Assembly: GCF_014805625.2 (NCBI RefSeq)
Contig: NW_023998415.1
Location: 27,814,329 to 27,878,328, forward strand
Direction of reading: 5' to 3'
From: Glossina fuscipes
Taxonomy: Eukaryota; Arthropoda; Insecta; Diptera; Glossinidae
Length of the DNA stretch: 64,000 nt
The notes beneath the pieces were generated by a model. The model saw only the letters and a program-made list of their open reading frames with translations. It was not told where the DNA came from and made no database searches. This document shows, piece by piece, positions 34,436 to 46,113 of this stretch (its first letter is position 1; each line of letters starts with the position of its first letter). Made by a program: the position numbers and the translations under genes.

Positions 34436-36543
34436 AAAGAAAAGAAAGACAAAGTAAGGCAACAACAACAACAAGGAAAATATCATTCTTCCGTCACTTT
34501 CTTGCTGTCTGCATTAATTGAAACATGAATTATTAACACCGCCACACACAGATTTATGAATTTTTAACACTTTGCTTTTTTGACATTTGTTGGTTTACTC
34601 GAAAAATGAAACACAAAGCATTCAAAACCTGAAACTGACCATTCATTGTGTTCTCAAAGAGCCGTACAATGGCATGAAACTATTGTTCGTACACTTTGTT
34701 CGAAATTTAAGTTTATTTAACATTTTTCGTTTTGATGTAACTTTTTATTTTTGATGTATTACCATCGAAGATAGCACGTTGATGCTGGACACTTTCTGAC
34801 GCCATGTGTTGTGTGACGTTTAAAATTTTTGTTTTTTTTTTTTTTTCTTTTTTCAAGAAATCATTAATCTTTTCTTATTATGTCGAGGAATTTCTTGTAT
34901 TTTGTCTATAGTTTTTGAAGTTTTTTTTTTTTTGAACGAAAAAATTTATTTAACTCCAAAGGTATTCAAGTTTTGGTTTCCTCTTTTTTTGCCAGAATTT
35001 TTCTTTTTTAACTTTGTAAACGACAAACATAAGAAAACGGGGGAAATATTTAATGATTAATTATCGAATTACGCATCGCCTTAGATAGCGAGCAATATTT
35101 GGTGAAACGTGAGAATTATGTTATTGTGTTTAGCATCGAGTTGCTATAAATAAGCCTATTTTTCCTCTTCTTCTTCTTCTTCTTCTTCTTAATTTAACCA
35201 CATACCAATTTTTCGTTTTTTTCTTTTTTTTTCGTTATAAGTTAAAATGTAATCGTAAATCGTAAAACAAGGTAACCCTTAAGTTGTAGGACCAAAGATC
35301 GTTTTCGGTGCCTTCGGTGTGTGATCCAATTTTTCACAAATCATTTATACGCTACATAGGCAATTATCAGGTTTTTTTTTTTTCTTTTGCAATAAAACTC
35401 GCTAGCAACGATCGCTGCAAGTGGCCAATTATCTAACCCCGTTAGTTACTCTTTGATAAACTTTGCCTCTTGCGGCAAATGCTCTCACGTGAATACTTCA
35501 GTCTGTCCGCATGAGTAGCCGAGAATGTAAGAATCGCGATTGTCGAATCAGTGTTTGCGAATTCAAATTCCAATGCAGTACAGTTGACCGTTAAAGGCAT
35601 AACATTAAGCACACATCCGCTAGGCTGCGGTCGTTTCACTGAAAAGCAAAGAAAATGCTCAGAAAACAATATGATAACGATTCAAGAAAATGGCAAATAC
35701 CAACCAATAAAGGATCAGCCAATTGCAAGGTTTTCTTTACACACCTCTCATAAATTTTAAAGTCAAATCTTTCAGAATTGGTCGACTTGCACCTTGCAAG
35801 GTGTTTAGATTTTTAGCGAAAGTACTCACAGTGATAGGAATTGAATCAGCGGAAATTCAAAGTTCAGATTATTTCTAACTCCATGCCAGGCTTAACATCA
35901 TTATGTGATCCTAAATAACGTGATGTAGTTACTATCTTTCAGATCAGGCGAATATTTTCGTACGATAACAGACCGTTGCACTTATAATGAGATTTTCTGC
36001 GCCAGTTTATTGCGATTTTTAGTCAAACATAAGGCACTAATAGGTTGAACGGTGATCAGCTGAGTTTTGGTTAAAGCGTTTTCGAATCCCTTTCCCGTAA
36101 AAGTCTAAGAAGTGTAATGCATGTTGTTTTGCGTTTTATTGCAACATTTTATTGTTGTTTTTTTTTTTTTTTTCAACAAAGCTCTTAGCAGTTCAGTCTC
36201 TATACCGTTTTTTACTTGACATGAAGTTTTCGAAGTTTTTTTTTATTTTTTTTGGCGGAATTTCGTCTTTATAAAGATTTTGTGTGTAAACTTTTCCACA
36301 AATTTTAAATATTCCGCTAAGCTAAGCAATTAGTTGAGATAAGGAAAGGAAGAAGAATGATAGAAGAAGAAAAAAATACATAAATAAGGAAAAAAGTTAA
36401 TAAAACGGAGAAATGTGGATTTTCCAGTACATTAGTGGTTTCGAGAATGTTTCTTTAACTTTCAGACGCGGCAGATATATATGAATGGCTTCTACGGGAA
36501 CCGGTTCGTTGCATTTTAACCTAATTCCGTTCTTGGGTTACTG

Positions 36544-36575
<32 letters not shown>

Positions 36576-37390
36576 CATAATTTTTTTCCTAACATAATGT
36601 AAAGTAATAATTTCCGCTTCACATGACCGCTGGTCATAAATATTCAAATTTTTTAGTTTTGCTCTTTTTCCGGTATTCATTTCATCATCCAACAACCGGA
36701 TGCTGTGCGTTTAGAACAAAAGCAACGAATAACAATAATTGTCAACTTTACATGTATTCAGCGGAATTATTAATAAAGGATTTTACAAAAAATAAAAAAA
36801 CAAAGAAAAAAAAAAAAAAAAAAAGAGAAAAAAGAAGAAACCTCAACAATAACTTATTACAATTATGTTCGAATTTTCTTAATATTTTTTCCTCTTAATG
36901 GCAACAGTCGCTCATAGCTTTGAAAAGGAAATTTGCATAAACTTATTAAACGTATAAATAATATCGTCAGAGTTGTTAGTTTTTCCAGGCACACCACTAA
37001 TTATGTTTAAAATTGAACGGAAAGAAGATGAGCATATAAATCTTAAATATGAGTCCCATTAGGGTTGTTTCGAAAAGGTCGCCCGGTCGCCAGTCTGTCT
37101 ATTGGTCATGTTTAAAACACATAATTGTCATTTACATCATCATTATCGTCATCAATTCCAGAGGCCATTTCCTTTCTTTCTCATTTTCCTTACTTTTAAT
37201 AAAATGAACCAAGTGCTAATGTGTGATAAGTCTTGTTAAATTATAGGAACCTTTCCTTTCAATGCATTGCCTCTACCATCCGCACGGTATAGCATGTTTG
37301 ACAAAAAGTTTGTCAACTTTTTGGAAAACTTATGCACACGAAATGCAATTTATTTGGAGCAAAAAAACTCGCAGATATGATCGCATCACC

Positions 37391-37412
37391 GACAAACGGA
37401 CAAACGGACAAT
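37391..37412 (-). repeat. Short fragment with ACAAACGGACAAACGGACAA
   Basis: Three GGACAA(A)C-type units. It may be a fragment of the interspersed GTCY repeat, but the rest of that repeat is not visible. Confidence 0.35.
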
Positions 37413-39312
37413 TGCTTATTCAATAAACTTCTTCTAGACTGCAAGTAATTCGAAGAAGAAGAAGAATAACAAAAAGTTCTCACACTCTTCAATGTAATAA
37501 ATAAAATTAAAAATATATGATTACATAAAACCAAAAATCCTATCATTTGAACGATATATATATGCTTTCAGCATATGACTAGAACAGGTAGAGGATTTCG
37601 AATACCGAGTATGAGTACTGTCGCGCTCTCCGAATACGTACATTTGATTCGTTGAGTCTTTTGTTCCAACGGCTCGGGGTGGCTTTTGCTGTTAATGTTT
37701 CATAATATCCCAACTGTTGAACAGTCATTTAATTTAATGGTCTTTCTTGTGGATTTCAGAAGATTTATTTAAACGAACTATTTTTTCACATAAAAGGGTT
37801 AAGTTTGGTTAAATATGTTAAGCATTTCATAGGATATATTAATAAATTTGTTAAAAGCATATTCGACAAAAACTATTACGCAACTTTTCAATTTTCTCGC
37901 AGTAATAAGAATTTAATTAAATAATATTTCCGGGCTGCACAGATTATAATTCATTTTACGCTTACAAATGCTTTCTATTTAAGAAGGACCTCTAATAATA
38001 GCCTTACATTGAAATCGAAGTCGACTTTTCTCTTCAAATGATCGATGGGTGACGAGAGGTAACCAACGTTCTCAGCTTCATCTCGCCATAATTAATTTTA
38101 CTTAATAAAATTAAGTTAATTTGAACAAAGCCTCTTTAGTTCTCTCGAAAAACAATTACTTTGGCCAGTAGCCTATGCACTTGATATGCTTAACTCCTAG
38201 AAAAGCTATTGATAATCAAACAGCTATGGATATAAAGAAATTTCAAATTGAAGAAATCTCTGAAACTATTAGCGTAATTATGAACTTGTACTCGTACGCA
38301 ATCTGTGTCACACTGACGTTCATAAGCCCAGTGCAAGGATATTGAGCGTGGAAGGAAAGCGTGTCGTGATTTTTGTATTTCATTTTATGATAAGCAAATG
38401 CTTGCATTCAAATTGTAATCCATCTTGTGTGGGTTGAAATATTTTGAAACTTTCATTTGTGGAAGGATATCGGGCGAATCATATCCATTTCCGAACTTGA
38501 TATTCAACAGTGCTTCCATGCTATCACAAACATGATTTGTGATGGACAGGCGAACAATTAGGTGATGTGGTGCTTGACAGGTCAACAGTATGATTTCGTT
38601 TTGTTTAGATAAAATATCGTCGTTGTTTCGTTCGTCAATGCAAAGTCATGCAGTAAAGATAAACGTCGATCAGATTTGCGCATTTTCGCTGTCATAATGT
38701 GGGAAAAATTCATCAAATCGCTCCAGGCAATCGTCGAATTAAAGTTAGGCAAAAGGCAGATTATATGAATATGTTCGACAAATGTGTTGACCACATATTT
38801 AAGTAGGATTTAAGCATGAGAAGGCTCTTCGTACTTTGGGCATTTGGCATTTGCTTCCTTTGTTCCGAAAACGTAATCGATTGCCCATCTCCAACATTCG
38901 ATTGGCTTAGTTTATGCACAAAAGTACACTAATATGCTGCAACAACAAAAATACGGTTAGAATAGTGGACTACGAAGGAAGTATCGAAGCTCGAAAAAAA
39001 AAACAAAGTTTATCTCTTCGACGAGGATAGCAACGGAGTTATCTTACTCGATCTTAATCTTCAAAGAGCGTGAACCTTAGAGCGCATTGTAATGTAAACA
39101 CAATATACAATGTCCTGCTTTAACTGCACTTACGCGTTACGCATATCTTTGTTAAATGAAATGTATCTGCGTATTGCATTCAATACTCTGTCGAGGAGTA
39201 CTTTTTCCCCATTTTTTATAATATATTTTTTAGTTCAACTTTTATAGCCAACCATATCTGAAGGGGAAAGGCTTTTACACCTATTTCATGTTCAACGATA
39301 TTTATTAACGTA

Positions 39313-39314
<2 letters not shown>

Positions 39315-39347
<33 letters not shown>

Positions 39348-39766
39348 ACAAACAAAGCAATGTTATCGTTAGTCTACCATCAATAAATTAATGCGAAGCC
39401 ATTACAATAAAAAAGTATAACAAAAAATAACGAAATATAGTAAATCAAATAAATTCAGAAAACGCTGAAGTTAAAGAACGCAAAGTTAAAAAATGAAAAA
39501 CAAGCAAAATGGGAAAAGAACTGAAAACATATAATGACAAAGACAAATCAAATTGTTTATGCCATGCATACATGCTCAGATATATAATATACTTTACGGT
39601 GTAATATAAACATCATTGCCAAGCAATTTTTATTGACCCAAGGAAATCAACAAAAGCAAAGTGAGACATAACGTTACGTTGTACGTTGCGAGCTAAGCTA
39701 AAACACTTGCCTTTTTAACAATTTATATATATATATATACATGCATATATATATATATATATATAT
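39315..39766. repeat. Two (TA)n tracts, 39315-39343 and 39724-39766
   Basis: The second tract is broken in the middle by CATGCA. Confidence 0.9.
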
Positions 39767-40245
39767 GGACTAATGTCTTGGTCATTTGGTAACTAATGAC
39801 TTGCTAAAGCTTTGCTATTCTGTTCGTACACACAAACGTACGGGTATTCAAGCAATTGTTTCTCTATATATTTTATGCGATAATTCAGATGTTTTGCGAA
39901 ACGTAATACATTTGTGCTTTAAATTTTTATACAATAAAGCCAACAACATCATTATTACGTTTATTATCGTCATCAATATCGTCATCAAATAGTCACAAAT
40001 TTTCGTATTTTTTTAAAAGATTGAAACTTGTCGCGGTTACGTGTTTTCACATATATTCGCTTTTATATATATACTATCGATCCATATGCAGCTAACGTCA
40101 AACATACCGTTTTAAAAGTCAAACCATTCATGTATTGATATGCACCCTAAGGTAGCTAGAGAAAAATCTGTAGAATAGTTTGTTGATGAAACGATACGAC
40201 TTCTCTTAGCAATTAATTGAATTTATCTTGGATAGAGCTTACAAC

Positions 40246-40272
40246 ATATATACACACATATATATACACATA

Positions 40273-40310
<38 letters not shown>
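40246..40310. repeat. (TA)n microsatellite with ACACA interruptions
   Basis: TATATACACA units pass into a pure TA run of about 35 bp. Confidence 0.95.
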
Positions 40311-40314
<4 letters not shown>

Positions 40315-40367
40315 GGTTTTATCATTTCAAACCATCTTAACTGTATAAACTCTCATGTTCTCTCAAG

Positions 40368-40373
40368 TTTATT
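40368..40373 (-). terminator. Polyadenylation signal AATAAA downstream of the small ORF
   Basis: AATAAA on the minus strand about 80 bp after the stop codon of the frame at 40453-40704. AATAAA is frequent by chance in AT-rich DNA, so on its own it proves little. Confidence 0.35.
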
Positions 40374-40452
40374 TGTTCCTTCCATAAACAAGAGCATCGT
40401 AAAGGTAAAGAGGAAAAACTTGAACTAACGAGCTATAGCGATAAAAAAAGCC

Positions 40453-40704
40453 TTAGGACGCAGCTTGGACATTTCCTACCATAGCAAATTTTCTTGTAAT
40501 ATCTTCCATTAGTTCTTGAAAGGTAATAAAATTTGGTTCGTTAAAGGTTCGACATCCAGTTTTAAATTTCGATTTGAATTTCTGAGCTGGCAGTGTTCCA
40601 ACCGCAGAGGACGAGTGGCTAGACGAGCGAAAGCTGTCACAAGATAGGATTTTATTTATTAGTAGCCATGTTCCGAGTAGCATCACTGATATATGCCAAG
40701 TCAT
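40453..40704 (-). CDS. Candidate small secreted protein, 83 residues, unknown
   Basis: A complete frame with a real ATG at 40704 and stop TAA at 40455-40453. The open frame extends 24 bp further upstream through a TTG codon, but ATG at 40704 is the natural start because a signal-peptide-like stretch follows it at once: MTWHISVMLLGTWLLINKIL and then SCDSF, with a hydrophobic core at residues 5-20 and a likely cut near residues 21-23. The mature part is serine-rich at first, then basic (KFKSKFKTGCRTF) and ends ELMEDITRKFAMVGNVQAAS. It has two cysteines overall, and no dibasic cleavage sites. Codon use is less AT-rich than the flanks, and AATAAA lies 80 bp downstream. I recognise no family. It could be a single-exon secreted peptide gene, the last exon of a longer gene, or chance. 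Confidence 0.38.
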   Translation of the reverse strand: MTWHISVMLLGTWLLINKILSCDSFRSSSHSSSAVGTLPAQKFKSKFKTGCRTFNEPNFITFQELMEDITRKFAMVGNVQAAS

Positions 40705-41344
40705 ATGTCGGTCACAGGCAAATGTCAAATTGATATTCTGACTCCATGTGACATTTTGGTTTTCTAACCTTTAACCACAAATTTGGAAACGTTAAAAAAG
40801 TTATAAATGTGCGACCATCGAAGTACGTTATAGCATTCAAAAGTTTAAAAAAGAAAATTCTAAACAAAAAACATGAAACATGGAAGCAAAGTTAGTTGCA
40901 TATATATATATATATATATATATGATTTTGTAGAAAATCACAAAATCGCAAACGCGGACAACTGTATAAGAATTTTGTAAAACTAGTAATCTTTTTCATG
41001 AAATAGGAGTGTAAAGGATTTTTAAATCGTTTGAGAGTTAGAAGCGATGCTTTCCAGTTTGAAGACTCCTTCGTTCCTTAAGCAACAGTTTAGCAATCCG
41101 AAGACCATGCTGTAGAATATTATAAACGACTCGGAACTACATGAAACATCAAAAAGCTACTCTGCTATTTAATATTCATTCGGCTAAAACCGATATATAT
41201 ACATACACCCTTTTTTTATTTAATTTTATTTGGGTATATTAAGTTTATGTACATACCGAAGGACTTGAAATAGTCTCACTTATTTTTTACATTTCAATAC
41301 ATAGTTTTCATAACAGCCCTGTTTTTGATATTGGAGAGTTTTAT
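40705..41344. other. AT-rich non-coding stretch
   Basis: Holds (TA)n at about 40900-40923. No TATA box with correctly placed initiator was found upstream of the small ORF. Confidence 0.5.
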
Positions 41345-41563
41345 TTGGACCATTGGTCCAGAATAATCGAACGAAAAGCGACTGCAGTCTTGAAAGTGGC
41401 GACATATTCTAAGATCGATTTTAGACAGATGTTAGAGAGAAACTTGGCAAACATAATTCCGAAAATTAAACTTGAAAATGCACGTTCGCGCTCTGATGAA
41501 AATTTGAGGTTATTAGTAACTAACAATCAATCACTACATAGACTATCTAGATGTTCAGTGTAA
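41345..41563 (+). CDS. Open frame, unknown; possible exon
   Basis: About 72 codons open, starting without ATG. It reads DHWSRIIERKATAVLKVATY, then SKIDFRQMLERNLANIIPKI and KLENARSRSDENLR, followed by a donor-like GAG|GTTATT. It is charged and helical, with lower AT content than the flanks. The upstream acceptor (GATATTGGAGAG) is poor, and an overlapping minus-strand frame of 61 codons is also open, so this remains weak. Confidence 0.17.
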   Translation: MDHWSRIIERKATAVLKVATYSKIDFRQMLERNLANIIPKIKLENARSRSDENLRLLVTNNQSLHRLSRCSV

Positions 41564-41839
41564 AAGTCGTCCGTGTTGCTTACCCAACGCATCCATATTT
41601 AAAACAAGTGAAAACTTCATAGCCGGCCGGCAAGGCCGACAATTAAGTACCTCACACCACTTTCCCCCCAATACAAATAATCTTCATTAACTTTCCTGGT
41701 AAAATACCAAACGTTACACTTTCGTTCCATGTAAACGCATATATATCATGGAAGCTAGTATATGGAAGGGGTCGAAAATGTTATTAAAGATGCTTGAAGA
41801 AAGATGGAAGATGGTCCGAGAAATGATTGAACCCTATCT

Positions 41840-42080
41840 CCAACTTTCAAGGTTTATTTTTTATGCTAAAATCTTGCTTTATGCCATTTTGCCAAATGGA
41901 ACGTTATATGAGGATGATCGCAGAAGTTTCCTTAGCTGATACATATGTAATAGGGCTCGCTCGTCAGCCAAAAAAACACATCAGTCTAACAAATTTCGTC
42001 AAAATATTTCAAAAGTTGCGACCTGCAGATTAAGTACGTGAATATCATGGTAGTCATCGGACGGAGGGACATGCTTGCAA
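41840..42080 (+). repeat. Interspersed repeat copy g (GGACAGAC/GTCY family)
   Basis: Has CGCTCGTCAGCCAAAAAAAC, ACAAATTTCGTCAAAATA and the core CATCGGACGGAGGGACATGC, the order seen in this repeat type. It overlaps the end of an ATG-started frame at 41748-41939, which I therefore do not call as a gene. Confidence 0.55.
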
Positions 42081-42599
42081 ACGTATAAATAAATAGAAAA
42101 TGTTTATTTTTATTAAAAAAAATAAAATATTCTTTGGCACGACAGCTTTCGAGAATAGAAATATGTTTAGATGATTGTGTAAAGTGAAAGAAAGTTGGCG
42201 GGCTATAATTATCACAAGCTGTTTGCTGTAATCCTTGCAGAGAGAGTTTTTGTCGCGGGTGACTGTGCCAGCAATACCTGTGACTACAGCGTCTTGAACA
42301 TTATTCGATAATTCAATGGCTGTTCTGTCCTGCTAACTACTAACATTTGCTACTTTGACCAATAAATTGATTGCTTACGTCTTGCACAAACATTTCAGAA
42401 GTGGTGACTGCTTTAATAGGAATGAAATGGGTATTATTTTTCTTATTTTCGGGTTTTTATGATTTCCTTTAATAAAAAAAAAAAAAAAAAAAAAAAAAGA
42501 AAAAGAAGAAGCTAATCATTCTGCTGTCACGCAGTTGAAAAGAAAGTTAAGACTTTTTCACGATTTCCAAATACCGTAAAATTAAACTGAAAAAATGTT
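42081..42599. other. Non-coding stretch, with one weak exon-like patch
   Basis: After an acceptor-like GTAATCCTTGCAG ending at 42240, a patch reads RVFVAGDCASNTCDYSVLN in one frame to a stop at 42309-42311, while another frame is also open for 18 codons. No donor is seen. An A run occupies about 42474-42498. Confidence 0.4.
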
Positions 42600-42920
42600 T
42601 GCTTTTTCTATCCACTATCGAATAACGACGGTGTGCTCATTTTGTCGATATATTTGCAATATCCAGACATGAATTTCATAGGCTATAAAACGAGCATATA
42701 CATATATATTTTTGTTCGGTGTTAGAGTGTGAATCGATCCAGCCATGTTTGTCCGTCTGTGCAATATCTGCGTTAAACATTTCTCTTTACCGCACAACTT
42801 ATGATGTCAGCTTCAAATTTGGCAAAAACACTAAAAGTTCTCGCGCGCAATGTAATATTGAACATGAGGCAAATTGAACAAAGGACACGCCCGCCTTCCA
42901 ACATAAAGTAAGGATACCTT
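42600..42920 (-). repeat. Interspersed repeat copy h (GGACAGAC/GTCY family)
   Basis: On the minus strand: GGCGGGCGTGTCCTTTG, CGCAGATATTGCACAGACGG, then ACAAACATGGCTGGATCGAT. This is the same block order as in copies d and i. Confidence 0.6.
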
Positions 42921-44241
42921 TGCTTCCTTTGCTTCGCTCGTTTCCTATAAATTACAGATAAAACGATGGAAATATCTTTATATATATATATATATATCTT
43001 CGCATACTCTTTAAGGTGACTTAAGCGTATGTGGACAAAAGTAAGTGGAAGACGATGTGGATGCAAAAGATTCGACCACAGTCGAATGCCAGTTTCTTAC
43101 TTGTGTTTCTTTATTAAAAAGTCATATAATCCTTAGATTGTACGCTGTGAAAAGTGCGTATAACTATAAAAATTCTATAAAGCATGGCAGCAACACATGT
43201 GGGTTCGCTGAAAGCTAATTTTAGTTTGCAATATTTAGAGAAATAAAAACAACCTTAAATTTATTGTTTTTCTGTTCATTTATTTAAAGATGCATTGCTT
43301 GGAAACATTTTCCTACTTATATGCTGTTACCACTCACAGGTGCTTACTCAATTTATTGCAGCGAATTTTTGGTGAGAATTAGGAAAACATGAAAAAATTT
43401 CTTGAAAAATTTCATCATACTACGACTATTAAAATGTATTAGTTTATGGCGGACAAGGCCAAAAACTATTATTCATAAAAGTTGCTCTTGTGCCAATCAA
43501 TCATAGGCAGCAATATAATCGATCGAGTGATCAGTTCCTAATAATCGATTCGATGCCGATATTAAACAGTGCGTGCCGTTCGAAAGTGTTACGAATGTCG
43601 AGATTGCGTTTCAAGTAAAAGAAAAGAGCAACTAAACGATGACCCACTGCATTGACAAAGCTTTCTTGATCAGAGATCTTTTCATGTTGTTGTTGCTCAA
43701 TTAAGTTAATTTACATATTTACTTTTTTTTTAATTTGTTTGGAAAATGGTTGGCTATCATGGAACGGTTACTATTGCCATTGATGCCGTTGCCATCACTT
43801 ACGCCCCAAACGGTTCATTTTTGTGAGTATGACTGTCTATAACATAGATTTTCAAGTTCCCACCCAGTCTGATGAAATGTTTGTTGATAGAGCAAGGTCT
43901 CAGTTCCAAAAAGGAGAGCATAATAACTGCATTTCTCCGATTTTAGAATACGTTTCCTTATTTGCTTAGCGAGGTGATTGCCATGGTTGTACATTGATTC
44001 GGGGGACATAAAAAAGTGTCGCCACTTAGCTCGAATATCCATAAAAAATGTGCACAATTTCCAAGCAATGCTAAAACATGGGCTATGTGCCCGAAACAAT
44101 TGTCACTGCGCAATATTGAGATAAGAGAAGACAATTTCGTCACACATCGCTCATCAATTGTCATATCGACCAATCCATGCCAGCCAGCTTTCGAATGAAC
44201 TGTATCAAAAGTTCATGACCTTCCGGTCGTTAATTTACAAA
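42921..44241. other. Non-coding stretch, with unexplained minus-strand frames at 43815-44173
   Basis: (TA)n at about 42979-42998. Two overlapping minus-strand frames (94 and 71 codons) lie next to the mariner relic but do not match mariner blocks that I can recognise. No gene is called. Confidence 0.5.
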
Positions 44242-44669
44242 TTACAATTGTTTTCCGCTCGCTATATACAACTTTCGCCGTTTGCTGTCCGCTCTGCTAA
44301 CTGCCGATTTGATTTTGGGGTCTCGTATCCCTTGGCGCATATCACATGAAAAATTCTGTCTTAACATCGGCAAGCGGTGCTCTGGAGTTACCAACAACGT
44401 GCTGTCAAAAGTGAGCGTACGAGGTACACACACCCAAGAGACCTTTTTCACGGCCAAATGTTTATGCAAACTAGTGAATACACTACCGTCTGATTTCATC
44501 ACGGTGTCGGCTATTGCACGCAACTGCATATCTGTGCGCTTTGCTGTCTTTGAGGCCTTCTGGAACAACCGTCGAGCACTCTTTGTACGCCCATGCGATC
44601 TTTGAACGGTACTTTTCTCCCTTTCAGAAGCAATTGCGTTTTCAAGACGCGAAACGCGTAATTCTCCAT
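44242..44669 (-). pseudogene. mariner transposase relic (irritans-like), N-terminal half
   Basis: From an ATG at 44669 the minus strand reads MENYAFRVLKTQLLLKGRK, very close to the MENYEFRVLIKHYFLKGK start of irritans-type mariner transposases. After a frameshift the next frame gives STVQRSHGRTKSA, then MQLRAIADTVMKSDGSVFTS and LHKHLAVKKVSWVCVPRTLT. These match the GRP linker, the second helix-turn-helix (REIAxxVGISxGSVxxIL) and the WVPRLLT block of mariner. PEHRLPMLRQNF follows where family members have SxxCLxxFRRNP, and the frame stops at 44242 near a decayed SAGKVM. The catalytic domain after that is not found, so the relic is truncated and inactive. Confidence 0.75.
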
Positions 44670-45963
44670 TGTTTTGAAAATATCAAAATTGGGTTCACTA
44701 AAACAACTCTAACAACTTTTGTAAACTAATGTAAACCGAGCATGGCGTGGAATTTTAACATAATTCGTGTGAAGATCGATACTAAATACCAATCATTTGG
44801 ATTCGTCTTAGAGCGGTGACATATGTATTGTCGTGCAACGAACTGATTGACTGACGTGCTACCGGTGAGATAATTGGACCGTTATTTTGAAATAAATGCA
44901 CATTTGTTTGCAACATTTAATCTTTATAAAATGAAAAGGACAAGTTTTATGCGAAAATTGCATAATGATGTAAAGTTACTTTTAGGGCACTTTTCGACTT
45001 GGATTTGATTTTCCTCTATAAGATGTTCTTTATATTTTTGTTTCTTTGTTTTAGTGATATATAAAAAGTGAACTTTAAAAAATCCATTCTAAGTGATATA
45101 AAAATTGAACTTTTCATCATCCGTAACCTTTCGACCCTTCCTAAAGAAGTTTCTATATATATATATATATATACAACTCCTTATAACACCTGTGCTTGAA
45201 TGGAAATTTCTTCTAACTAGTTTCAAGTTTTATGGTTTGAGTAAAGTTTATTTCTTTTTTATATTCGTCAGTGCGGCGGGGAAGACACACTACTTGTATC
45301 AATTCGTTTGTAGCAATCAGGTAAATGTATCAGAAATGTCATTTAATTTTTCTTTTTTTTTTTTTTTTTTTTTTTGTTAAGGACACTTTGTCGTGTTCGT
45401 TGTTGTTGCAGAAACTTAAAAATCTACCAAAAATTCAAAATGTTTGACGCAATAAACTAAACGCTTTTAACAAATTGCGCTTTAAAAATTCGGGATACGC
45501 TAAACAAGCACGTGATGGAAAGACATACTCGCTTAGACGGCAACTAAAATTATGATTATTATTACTTTATTTTCCAATTTTCTTTATGTAGTGGGCTAAC
45601 ACGGTTCGGTTCCAGTTGTCTTTGTTCTTTTCTGTTTTTTTGTTTTTTTCTTTTTTTTTTGTTTTGCTTGGCTTTACTAATAAAGTCCTAATCTATAAAG
45701 TTAAGGACTCGTAAATTTTGAATTTAAGTGTATTAAGTTAATTTCTACTTTCAGGCACTGTAAGCAAAGTAAAGTGTTTATATAATGAATTTTCTAAGTA
45801 ACAGAAGGACAGTGGGAAGCTTGTTCTGGCAGATTAATATATCGTAACGAAATGAATCGTTTATTAGATCTAATTTCTAGTTTTTTTTTTTTGACGAAAA
45901 CTGAACAATAACAAAATGTTTACAAAGTAAATTAAGTTTGCAAAAATTTGGATTACGTTATAG
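44670..45963. other. AT-rich non-coding stretch
   Basis: May include the 5' leader of the mariner relic; I could not find its inverted end. Contains (TA)n at about 45155-45172 and T runs at about 45353-45375 and 45648-45660. Confidence 0.5.
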
Positions 45964-46086
45964 GATCGTTTGGCATCCTCCATAATGCGGGCTTTCATCA
46001 AGAGTATGTATCATGTTTGTGGTATTCCTCCTGAATTAGGCGTAATGGTCGTCCTTGCCATGACGTTCTTGCCTATTCTAATATAA
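45964..46086 (+). CDS. Candidate last exon, unknown protein with hydrophobic C-terminus
   Basis: Follows an acceptor-like GGATTACGTTATAG ending at 45963 (weak pyrimidine tract). It is open in phase 0 for 40 codons: DRLASSIMRAFIKSMYHVCG, then IPPELGVMVVLAMTFLPILI and TAA at 46084-46086. Two of the three frames have early stops. The C-terminal 16 residues are strongly hydrophobic, like a tail anchor or a GPI-attachment signal; this is inference. AATAAA occurs at 46086-46091 and 46108-46113. The phase agrees with the candidate exon at 30472-30639, which would imply an intron of about 15 kb. No family recognised. Confidence 0.35.
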   Translation, partial: DRLASSIMRAFIKSMYHVCGIPPELGVMVVLAMTFLPILI

Positions 46087-46107
46087 ATAAATTTGCAAAA
46101 TCTTATC

Positions 46108-46113
46108 AATAAA
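46108..46113 (+). terminator. Polyadenylation signal AATAAA after the candidate last exon
   Basis: AATAAA 22 bp after the stop codon at 46084-46086; another copy overlaps the stop at 46086-46091. Confidence 0.35.

Larger units (their letters stand above)
30640..40367. other. Long AT-rich non-coding stretch (possible intron)
   Basis: No convincing gene. It holds T runs at about 31003-31022, a GATGCAC tandem at 33208-33238, (TA)n at 34114-34144, an A run at 34402-34434, (TTC)n at about 35164-35190, a short GGACAAAC-type repeat fragment at 37391-37412, and (TA)n at 39315-39343 and 39724-39766. Open frames at 32307-32609, 33760-34038 and 35442-35760 (both strands at the last site) have no recognised motif. 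Confidence 0.5.

Noticed and set aside
38385..38794. Two adjacent minus-strand frames of 66 and 70 codons
   Set aside because: AT-rich composition, no recognised motifs and no supporting signals.
41748..41939. 63-codon frame with a true ATG (MEASIWKGSKMLLKMLEERW...)
   Set aside because: Its second half lies in a copy of the dispersed GGACAGAC repeat and no regulatory context is seen.
42241..42311. Exon-like patch RVFVAGDCASNTCDYSVLN after a good acceptor
   Set aside because: Only about 22 codons, a second frame is equally open, and no donor or matching partner is seen.
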